Shown: positions 58,383-64,000 of the stretch, in pieces
Layout of the letters: each line of letters begins with the position of its first letter
Numbering within the stretch: position 1 is the first letter of the stretch
NCBI GenBank assembly: GCA_945952065.1
Contig: CAMFGY010000001.1
Span: 248,001-312,000 of the forward strand
Source: an uncultured Burkholderiales bacterium
GTDB taxonomy: Bacteria; Pseudomonadota; Gammaproteobacteria; Burkholderiales; Burkholderiaceae_C
Direction: 5' to 3'
DNA length: 64,000 nt
Notes under the pieces: model-generated
What the model saw: the letters and a program-made list of their open reading frames with translations, nothing else
Databases searched by the model: none
Told to the model about the DNA's origin: nothing
Translations under genes and position numbers: made by a program

Positions 58383-60374
58383 ATGCAAGCCCACCGTCTC
58401 GAACTCCTGGCCCCGGCCCGTGATGCCGATATCGGCATCGAAGCGATCAACCATGGCGCCGATGCCGTCTACATCGGGGGCCCCGGTTTTGGCGCGCGCG
58501 ACAAAGCGCCCAATAGCGTGGCCGATATCGAGCGCCTGTGCCGCCATGCCCACCGCTTCGGCGCGCGCATCTTCGTGACCATGAACACCATCTTGCGCGA
58601 TGACGAGCTTGAGGGCGCGCGTCAGCAGGCTTGGCAGTTGCATGCAGCCGGTGTGGATGCCTTGATCGTGCAAGACATGGGCCTGCTGGAGCTGGACCTG
58701 CCGCCGCTGCAGCTGCACGCCAGCACCCAGACCGACATCCGCACGCCCGAGAAGGCGCGCTTTTTGCAGGACGTGGGCTTCTCGCAAATGGTGCTGGCGC
58801 GTGAGCTGGACCTGGGCCAGATCCGCGCCATCCGCGCCCAGGTGCAAGAGGCCACGCTGGAATTCTTCATCCACGGCGCGCTGTGTGTGGCCTACAGCGG
58901 CCAATGCTTCATCAGCCATGCCCACAGCGGCCGCAGCGCCAACCGCGGCAACTGCTCGCAAGAATGCCGCCTGCCCTACACCGTGACCGATGCGCAAGGC
59001 CGCGTGATTGCACACGACAAGCATGTGCTCAGCCTCAAAGACAACGACCAGAGCGCCAATTTGGAGCTGCTGGCCGATGCCGGCATCCGCAGCTTCAAGA
59101 TCGAAGGCCGCTACAAAGACATGGCCACGGTGAAGAACGTCACCGCCCATTACCGCTTGCTGCTGGACGCGCTGATGGAGCGCCGCAGCGAGTACCGCCG
59201 CAGCAGCAGCGGGCATTGCAAGTTCAGCTTCACACCGCAGCCCGAGCAGGGCTTCAACCGCGGCGGCACCGACTACTTCGTCAACGGCCGCAAGATCGAC
59301 ATCGGCGCCTTTGACAGCCCCAAGCACGCCGGCCTGCCGGTAGGCCATGTGGTGGCCGTGGCCGAGCAGCATTTCGATGTGGACACCGGCGACGCCACCC
59401 TGGCGCTGAACAACGGCGACGCCCTCACCTGGTGGGACCGCCAAGGCGAGCTGCAAGGCGTGCCCATCAACACCGCCGAGCCGCTGGGCGGCACCCGCTG
59501 GCGCATAACGCCAAATCTGCACGGCAATCAAGCCGCGCAAAGCGTGGCCGATTTGAAAGACCTGCGCCGCGACTTGGCCCTGAGCCGCAACCGCGACATG
59601 GCTTGGGAGCGCCTGCTGGCCAAGCCATCGGCCGAGCGCCGCATCGCCGTGGACCTGAGCCTGGCGCAAACCTGGGTGGATGGCGAGCCCGGCTTTGAGC
59701 TCAGCCTGAAGGACGAAGACGGCCACCGTGGCGTGGCCCGCGTCCAGCATGCCCACGAGCCCGCCCGCGATGCCAAGCAGGCCGAGGCCACGCTCAAAGA
59801 GCAGCTGTGCAAGCTGGGCACCACCATTTTTGAAGCCCGGCGCGTGCGCCTGGCTTGGCGCGAGAGCTGTTTCTTGCCCGCCTCCCTGGTCAACCAGCTG
59901 CGCCGCGAGGCCGTCAGTGCGCTGGAAGAGGCCCGCGAACAAGGCTTGGAACGCCTGCCCCGTGCCACACCGGTGGAGCCGCCCGTACCCTACCCCGAAG
60001 ACACGCTGAGCTATCTGGCCAATGTCTACAACAGCCAGGCGGCCGCCTTCTACGCCAAGCACGGCGTCAAGGTCATTGGCGCGGCTTACGAAAGCCACGA
60101 GGAGCTGGGCGAGGTCAGCCTGATGATCACCAAGCACTGCGTGCGCTGGAGCCTGAGCCTGTGCCCCAAACAGGCCAAGGGCGTGACCGGCGTGCAAGGC
60201 ACGGTGCGCGCCGAGCCCCTGGTGCTGCAGCATGGCGAAGACCGCCTAACGCTGCGTTTCGACTGCAAGCCCTGCGAGATGCATGTGGTGGGCGCCATGC
60301 GCAAAAACGTGCTCAAGCAGCTGAAGGCCGAGCCCCTGACGTTTTATCGCACCCGGCCCGCGGCCCGGGTTTGA
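58383..60374 (+). CDS. rlhA: Peptidase U32 family, 23S rRNA hydroxylation RlhA-like
   Basis: A 663-aa protein of the U32 family with a TIM-barrel-like N-terminal part and the signature EFFIHGALCVAYSGQCFISH (about 160-179), followed by NCSQECRLPY cysteines. A DUF3656-like C-terminal region has SLCPK and CKPCEMHV. In E. coli, RlhA (YdcP), with this architecture, hydroxylates C2501 of 23S rRNA; the role here is inferred. The start at 58383 follows an AT-rich stretch (TTTCAATAAAATCGC) that looks like a -10 region, so the leader may be very short. Confidence 0.88.
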   Translation: MQAHRLELLAPARDADIGIEAINHGADAVYIGGPGFGARDKAPNSVADIERLCRHAHRFGARIFVTMNTILRDDELEGARQQAWQLHAAGVDALIVQDMGLLELDLPPLQLHASTQTDIRTPEKARFLQDVGFSQMVLARELDLGQIRAIRAQVQEATLEFFIHGALCVAYSGQCFISHAHSGRSANRGNCSQECRLPYTVTDAQGRVIAHDKHVLSLKDNDQSANLELLADAGIRSFKIEGRYKDMATVKNVTAHYRLLLDALMERRSEYRRSSSGHCKFSFTPQPEQGFNRGGTDYFVNGRKIDIGAFDSPKHAGLPVGHVVAVAEQHFDVDTGDATLALNNGDALTWWDRQGELQGVPINTAEPLGGTRWRITPNLHGNQAAQSVADLKDLRRDLALSRNRDMAWERLLAKPSAERRIAVDLSLAQTWVDGEPGFELSLKDEDGHRGVARVQHAHEPARDAKQAEATLKEQLCKLGTTIFEARRVRLAWRESCFLPASLVNQLRREAVSALEEAREQGLERLPRATPVEPPVPYPEDTLSYLANVYNSQAAAFYAKHGVKVIGAAYESHEELGEVSLMITKHCVRWSLSLCPKQAKGVTGVQGTVRAEPLVLQHGEDRLTLRFDCKPCEMHVVGAMRKNVLKQLKAEPLTFYRTRPAARV

Positions 60375-60441
60375 GCGCAAGCGGCGCCCGCAACAGGCGT
60401 GCCGGTGTGTCAGTTGCGGGGCTGGATTGCGTGGTCCGCGC

Positions 60442-61197
60442 TCAGACCTGCACCACGTCCAGCCCGAGTTCGCGCAGCGCCTGGAGGGTGTCGGGCTTGG
60501 CCCCCTGGTCGGTGATCAACACATTCAACTCGCGGATGCTCGCCACCTGGTGATTGGCAATCACGCCAAGGCAGGCTTCGCCGCCCATCACCACCGTGCG
60601 GTCCGCTTGCTCCATCGACACCCGCATGATCTCGGCCTCTTCGAAGTACTTGGCTGAAAACCCGCGTTCAGGGTGCAGCGCACAGGCGCCGGTGAAGTAA
60701 ATATCGAAGCGCATTTTGCGCAGCGCGTTGGTGGTGGCAATGCCCACGCAACGCAGGGCTGGTTTGAAGAAACTGCCGCCCAGCAGAATCACCTCCACCT
60801 TGTCGTGATGGACCAACTCACTGGCAATCAAGGGGCAGGCGCTCACCACGGTCAGCGGCACGTCTCGCGGCAGCGCTCGGGCGAGATAACGGCAGGTTTC
60901 ACCGGAATCGAGCAAGAGGGTTTGGCGCGGCTGAATGAAGGCCAAGGCCGCCTCGGCGCGCTTTTGCTTGGCAGGGTCTTGGTCTTCGAGACGGTCGGCA
61001 TAGTCCGCCACCTCCAACTGCAAGGGCAGGGCCCCGCCGTGCACGCGGCGCAGCAATTGCAGTTCGCCCAAGCGATTGAGGTCGCGCCGCATGGTGTCTT
61101 CTGAAACACCCAGTTGCTGCGCCAGGTCGGCGGCATAGACCCGCCCTTTGCGGGTCAGCTCTTGAAGAATCAAGGTTTGTCGTTCCGCCAGCAGCAT
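60442..61197 (-). CDS. DeoR-family sugar-responsive regulator
   Basis: A 251-aa transcriptional regulator with an N-terminal helix-turn-helix (ERQTLILQELTRKGRVYAAD, LGVSEDTMRRDLNRLGELQLLRRVHGGA) and a DeoR sensor domain (DSGETCRYLARALP, VILLGGSFFKPALRCVG). Such regulators bind sugar phosphates. The ATG at 61197 has AGGAG nine bases upstream; an ATG eight codons earlier has none. It is divergent from the HAD phosphatase gene and probably controls it, with the sugar-phosphate ligand unidentified. Confidence 0.93.
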   Translation of the reverse strand: MLLAERQTLILQELTRKGRVYAADLAQQLGVSEDTMRRDLNRLGELQLLRRVHGGALPLQLEVADYADRLEDQDPAKQKRAEAALAFIQPRQTLLLDSGETCRYLARALPRDVPLTVVSACPLIASELVHHDKVEVILLGGSFFKPALRCVGIATTNALRKMRFDIYFTGACALHPERGFSAKYFEEAEIMRVSMEQADRTVVMGGEACLGVIANHQVASIRELNVLITDQGAKPDTLQALRELGLDVVQV

Positions 61198-61356
61198 GCT
61201 TGCTTGCTCCTGTTTTTGCATGTTTGTGCGTATTTTACTTGTGCATCGCGGAATTCCGCTGCTAACATCCGCGCGAATTTGCTTGTTTATGCGGCTTTAT
61301 CTTGAAACTCATGCATGAAGCCGTAAATTCGCTGAGCTCACACCAAGGAACGCCAA
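61198..61356. promoter_or_regulatory. Divergent regulatory region, DeoR operators likely
   Basis: This 159-bp AT-rich region between the DeoR gene and the HAD gene contains recurring tetra/hexamers (TTTGTGCG, CTTGTGCAT, CTTGTTTATGCG) that could be operator half-sites. Promoters of both genes should be here. The operator reading is inferred from repetition and position. Confidence 0.45.
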
Positions 61357-62034
61357 ATGATCTCCCCCGGCTTTGACCTGGGCCGCTACCAAGCCCTGAT
61401 CTTTGACATGGACGGCACGCTACTGGATTCCAGCCAGGCCTTGCGCGCGGTGTTCAGTCGTTGGTGCGCCAAGCATCACTTGGACGTGGACCGGGTGCTG
61501 ACGCTCTGCCATGGCTCACCCGTCCGCAATTTTTTGGGGCAACTCTTGCCCCATGCCGACCCGCTGGAGGAAGAACGCCAGCTGAATGCCGCCGAAGCCC
61601 AGGAGCGCACCGGCATCGTCGCCCTGCCCGGCGCGCGCGCCTTGCTGGACGGCCTGGATGCAGCCGGCCTGCCCTGGGGCATTGCCACCTCCAGCGTGGA
61701 GGCCGTGGCCCGCTTGCGTCTGCACGAAGCGGGCTTGCCAGTGCCCGAGGTGCTGATCACCGCTGAACAAGTGAAAGACGGCAAACCCGACCCCGAGCCC
61801 TTTGTGCTTGCCGCCGCTCGCCTCGGTGTGGCGCCCGCGCAGTGCTTGGCCTTTGAAGACTCACGCAACGGCGTGCAATCGGCCCTGGCCGCCGGCTGCG
61901 ACCTGGTGGTGATGAGCGATGACCGCGCCTGGACCCAAGCCCTGCAAGCTCAACACCGCCAGATTCAAGCGACGCTGCGCAACTATCTGAGCCTGCTGGA
62001 CCAGCTGCCCGCGCCTGCGAGGCCATGCGCATGA
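61357..62034 (+). CDS. HAD-family sugar-phosphatase-like hydrolase
   Basis: A 225-aa HAD-IA hydrolase. Motif I is FDMDGTLLD with Asp17 (nucleophile) and Asp19, motif II is ATSS, motif III/IV is GKPDPEPF and FEDSRNG. The cap region is helical. It is typical of beta-phosphoglucomutase/sugar-phosphatase-like enzymes. The divergent DeoR regulator and the overlapping SemiSWEET-like gene suggest a sugar-related role. Its stop overlaps the next start (ATGA), and its 3' end recurs 1.54 kb downstream as a truncated fragment. Confidence 0.93.
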   Translation: MISPGFDLGRYQALIFDMDGTLLDSSQALRAVFSRWCAKHHLDVDRVLTLCHGSPVRNFLGQLLPHADPLEEERQLNAAEAQERTGIVALPGARALLDGLDAAGLPWGIATSSVEAVARLRLHEAGLPVPEVLITAEQVKDGKPDPEPFVLAAARLGVAPAQCLAFEDSRNGVQSALAAGCDLVVMSDDRAWTQALQAQHRQIQATLRNYLSLLDQLPAPARPCA

Positions 62035-62458
62035 ACGACTCCTCCCACGCCCAGGGCGCTCAGCCCACAAGCTCAGCTTCCGCCGCCGCGCCGGCTCGGC
62101 AGCGTTTGTTTGAGAAGTACTGGGACCGCGCCGGGGTCTTGATCGGCCTGCTGGGCTGCTTGGCGCAATCAACCCAGGTGATCAGCGAATGGCAGCGCAG
62201 CGGCCCCAGCAGCTTGTTGCTGCCTTTTGTGGTGGCCTATTGGCTGTCGTTCGCCTTCTGGTTGGCCTATGGCCTGTTCTTCAAGCGCACGGCCATCATC
62301 GTCACCAACAGCATCGCCCTGCTCTTGCAAACCGCCCTGCTCTTGGCGCCCCGCTGAGCCGCGAGGCTTGCAGCGCAAGCGCTGTCACGCGCATGCACTC
62401 GCCCTGACCCGGCGGCGGCACGCAGAAAAGCAAACGAAGAGCTACGCCCGCTGCGCCC
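61923..62458 (+). repeat. Tandem repeat copy C
   Basis: This stretch, from the HAD 3' end through the SemiSWEET-like gene and intergenic DNA to the end of the antisense methyltransferase gene, recurs at 63462-64000. The offset is 1539 bp at the left and 1542 bp after a 3-bp insertion. Differences cluster in the first half; from 62169 to 62458 the copies are identical. Confidence 0.93.
62031..62357 (+). CDS. SemiSWEET-like small membrane transporter
   Basis: A 108-aa protein with three hydrophobic helices (WDRAGVLIGLLGCLAQSTQV, LLLPFVVAYWLSFAFWLAYG, IIVTNSIALLLQTALLLA) in the arrangement of SemiSWEET sugar transporters, including the aromatic-rich WLSFAFWLAYG helix and TNSIALLLQ. The usual PQ motif appears as TQ. 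SemiSWEETs act as dimers to move sugars. The ATG at 62031 overlaps the HAD stop (ATGA); ATG 62025 is an alternative. A near-identical second copy starts at 63570. Confidence 0.78.
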   Translation: MNDSSHAQGAQPTSSASAAAPARQRLFEKYWDRAGVLIGLLGCLAQSTQVISEWQRSGPSSLLLPFVVAYWLSFAFWLAYGLFFKRTAIIVTNSIALLLQTALLLAPR

Positions 62459-63164
62459 AGAGCGTCCAAAGAAAGGACTTGCCGAACAAGCCAGAGTCGG
62501 GCGCTGGCTCCGTCATTGGGCGAATGCTGTGAATCTGTAGCGAGCCCGACCAATGCTCTCGCAGCTGGTCTTCGGTGAAGCCCAGCCCGCCGCCCAGCGA
62601 GCGGTGCTGGTAAACCTCGGCGTCCGAATAACCGCTGCCCCCCTCGGGCCTAAAGCAAGTCAGGCCGAACCACCCGCCCGGCTTGAGCAATGTGCCAACG
62701 GCGGCGATGTACTGCGGGCGCCGATGCGGCGCGATGTGGTGAAAGCAGCCGGAGTCATAGACCAAGTCATACGAACCCGGTGCCGCCTTGAAGTCCAACA
62801 CCGATTGGCAATGCCAGGTCAGCCGCGCTTGGGCTTGGGCTTGCGCTTCAAGCGCCCGCTCTTGGGCCCAGGCAATCGCCGTGGGCGAATAGTCCAGCCC
62901 TTCAACGACGAAGCCGGCGCGCGCCAGATGAATGGCGTTTCTGCCATTGCCGCAACCCAAATCAATCGCGCGGCCGGCCCTCAAAACCCCCGACTGGAGC
63001 CACGCGTCCAAGCTTTCATCCGGGGCCCCACCAAAGAACTCACAAGGCCGGGCTCTCAGGGCATAAAACGTATCCCATCGATCCTGCCCCTGGCCTAGCA
63101 GCAAGGCATCGAGGGCTTTGAGTTCGGCCTCGGTTGAAGCGGGGAATGGGGTGTTCATGGTCAT
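62442..63164 (-). CDS. Class I SAM-dependent methyltransferase
   Basis: A 240-aa methyltransferase with motif I AIDLGCGNGRNAIHLA, motif II VVEGLDYSPTAI, motif III DLVYDSGCFHHI and motif IV LLKPGGWFGLTCF. The form is near TehB/TPMT-like small-molecule methyltransferases. The start is uncertain among ATGs at 63173, 63164 and 63158, none with a strong ribosome binding site. It lies antisense between the two SemiSWEET-like copies, and its 3' end is inside the repeated unit. Confidence 0.87.
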   Translation of the reverse strand: MTMNTPFPASTEAELKALDALLLGQGQDRWDTFYALRARPCEFFGGAPDESLDAWLQSGVLRAGRAIDLGCGNGRNAIHLARAGFVVEGLDYSPTAIAWAQERALEAQAQAQARLTWHCQSVLDFKAAPGSYDLVYDSGCFHHIAPHRRPQYIAAVGTLLKPGGWFGLTCFRPEGGSGYSDAEVYQHRSLGGGLGFTEDQLREHWSGSLQIHSIRPMTEPAPDSGLFGKSFLWTLWAQRA

Positions 63165-63461
63165 AGATCGCATGCCTTCGGTCGATGCCCGATGTTGAGT
63201 CGGCGGGTTCTTCGGAGTGGGCGTGTGAAGCGACGGGGCTGGAGCGCGAGCGTCAAGCCAGCCGATCTTGCGACACCGATTGGGAGGGAGTCTGCCTCAC
63301 AGCCGATGAAACCAAAAAAGCCCTTTTGCTTCCGATCCAGTGGCGCGCCAAGCTCACGGAGTTAAGCGCGAGGTCCGACCTTGCGTTTCAAGTCCTCGTA
63401 GATCTTGATCAATTGCTTTGTGGCCCATTGGGGGCTTCAGATTTAAGGCCTGACCCTCGAG
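63165..63461. other. Junction region upstream of repeat copy D
   Basis: About 300 bp upstream of the methyltransferase start and before the second repeat begins. It holds no full gene. On the minus strand a 24-codon fragment (63362-63436, ending KQLIKIYEDLKRKVGPRA then TAA) looks like the tail of an unknown protein. GGGTCAGGCCTTAAATCTGA, on the minus strand near 63440-63458, resembles conserved ends seen near some mobile REP-type elements, but that is only a suspicion. Confidence 0.45.
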
Positions 63462-63573
63462 CCGCGTGTGGACCCAAGCCCTGCAAGCTCAACACCGCCA
63501 GATTCAAGCAACGCTGCGCAACTATCTCGGCCTGCTGGACCATCTGCCCGCACCTGCGAGGCCATGCGCATGA
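63462..63573 (+). pseudogene. HAD phosphatase 3'-end remnant
   Basis: The sequence reads WTQALQAQHRQIQATLRNYL, then GLLDHLPAPARPCA and TGA, the C-terminus of the HAD protein at 61.9-62.0 kb, with two amino-acid changes and the frame intact. No HAD sequence precedes it, so it is a truncated fragment carried with the duplicated transporter gene. Its stop again overlaps the start of the next gene. Confidence 0.9.
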
Positions 63574-63899
63574 ACGACTCCTCCCATGCCCAGGGCGCTC
63601 ATCAGCCCACAAACCCAGCCGCTGCCGCCGCGCCCGCTCGGCAGCGTTTGTTTGAAAAGTACTGGGACCGCGCCGGGGTCTTGATCGGCCTGCTGGGCTG
63701 CTTGGCGCAGTCAACCCAGGTGATCAGCGAATGGCAGCGCAGCGGCCCCAGCAGCTTGTTGCTGCCTTTTGTGGTGGCCTATTGGCTGTCGTTCGCCTTC
63801 TGGTTGGCCTATGGCCTGTTCTTCAAGCGCACGGCCATCATCGTCACCAACAGCATCGCCCTGCTCTTGCAAACCGCCCTGCTCTTGGCGCCCCGCTGA
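63570..63899 (+). CDS. SemiSWEET-like transporter, second copy
   Basis: A 109-aa protein, nearly identical to that at 62031-62357. The variable part is only the N-terminal cytoplasmic tail (GAHQPTNPAAAAAPAR against GAQPTSSASAAAPAR, one residue longer); from RQRLFEKYWDRAG to the C-terminus the proteins are identical. The same three-helix layout is kept, so the copy is likely functional. Upstream sequence differs, so its expression may depend on whatever promoter lies in 63165-63461. Confidence 0.78.
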   Translation: MNDSSHAQGAHQPTNPAAAAAPARQRLFEKYWDRAGVLIGLLGCLAQSTQVISEWQRSGPSSLLLPFVVAYWLSFAFWLAYGLFFKRTAIIVTNSIALLLQTALLLAPR

Positions 63900-63983
63900 G
63901 CCGCGAGGCTTGCAGCGCAAGCGCTGTCACGCGCATGCACTCGCCCTGACCCGGCGGCGGCACGCAGAAAAGCAAACGAAGAG

Positions 63984-64000
63984 CTACGCCCGCTGCGCCC
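63984..64000 (-). CDS. Methyltransferase 3' end, second copy (partial)
   Basis: The last 17 bases of the window equal 62442-62458, the stop codon and final codons (AQRA, TAG) of the methyltransferase gene. The rest lies outside the window, so only the existence of a duplicated end is supported; whether a full second gene follows is unknown. Confidence 0.5.

Larger units (their letters stand above)
63462..64000 (+). repeat. Tandem repeat copy D, runs off the window
   Basis: This is the second copy of the 61923-62458 region and continues past the right edge. About 15 substitutions and one 3-bp insertion occur before 63710; 63711-64000 is identical to the first copy. It already includes the first bases of another methyltransferase 3' end, so the duplicated unit may extend through that gene. 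Confidence 0.93.

Noticed and set aside
58362-60233. A 623-codon minus-strand frame opposite rlhA
   Set aside because: The plus-strand protein has the U32 signature and conserved cysteines; the antisense translation is compositionally biased and lacks motifs.

Overview
The window is GC-rich (mid-60s % by eye), densely coded bacterial DNA. The gene complement suggests a betaproteobacterium of the Burkholderiales, probably near Roseateles/Inhella/Paucibacter: FadH, MocR plus LysE, a DUF3141-Pta-AckA-FabI operon, a PEP-CTERM protein, DUF4198, and many lipoproteins with a CGGG tether. No rRNA, tRNA or other taxonomic marker is present, so this placement is inference. I saw no CRISPR array, transposase, integrase or phage gene.

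Layout. 1-16 kb: a PAP2 phosphatase running off the left edge, a lipoprotein, PPK2 polyphosphate kinase, a PAS-GGDEF-EAL protein, FadH, a DUF4397 lipoprotein, an EamA exporter, a carboxylesterase, a LEA14-like lipoprotein, a diguanylate cyclase translationally coupled to a Tat-exported solute-binding protein, and a P-type cation ATPase. 16-19 kb: cytochrome b561 with a QseBC-like two-component system. 19-20.6 kb: a lower-GC island with one fimbrial-adhesin-like gene, flanked by a diverged direct repeat of the histidine kinase 3' end. 20.6-25 kb: a four-gene heme/iron uptake operon (TonB-dependent receptor, TonB, DUF4198, EF-hand protein) behind an AT-rich Fur-like site. 25-35.5 kb: a three-gene two-partner secretion operon (1111-aa lipoprotein, TpsB, 1759-aa TpsA with YDG repeats) closed by a strong terminator.

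35.8-50 kb is mostly housekeeping and accessory genes: AlkD-like glycosylase, LysE/MocR, GFA-GNAT-SRPBCC run, POT peptide transporter, GltS, an orphan response regulator, a PEP-CTERM protein, a LysR regulator divergent from a DUF1579-like/NIPSNAP pair, an HPF-like protein and a methyltransferase. 50.2-55.5 kb holds a tight operon of a PhaC-like DUF3141 protein, phosphate acyltransferase, acetate kinase and FabI, with every junction a 4-bp ATGA overlap. 55.5-61.2 kb has TPR, VOC/GFA, DUF1330, GNAT, RlhA and a DeoR regulator. From 61.4 kb to the right edge, a HAD sugar-phosphatase-like gene overlaps a SemiSWEET-like transporter. That module is followed by an antisense methyltransferase and is then repeated with a period of about 1.54 kb, running off the window.

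Themes. Two c-di-GMP proteins and a two-component system give strong signalling content. Surface and secreted proteins (TPS, fimbrial adhesin, PEP-CTERM, CGGG lipoproteins) are abundant. Two unrelated places show the same architecture, in which new DNA is bracketed by a diverged copy of the neighbouring gene's 3' end. That pattern fits Campbell-type (single crossover) capture of DNA from a relative, or old tandem duplication, and is the most unusual genomic feature here.
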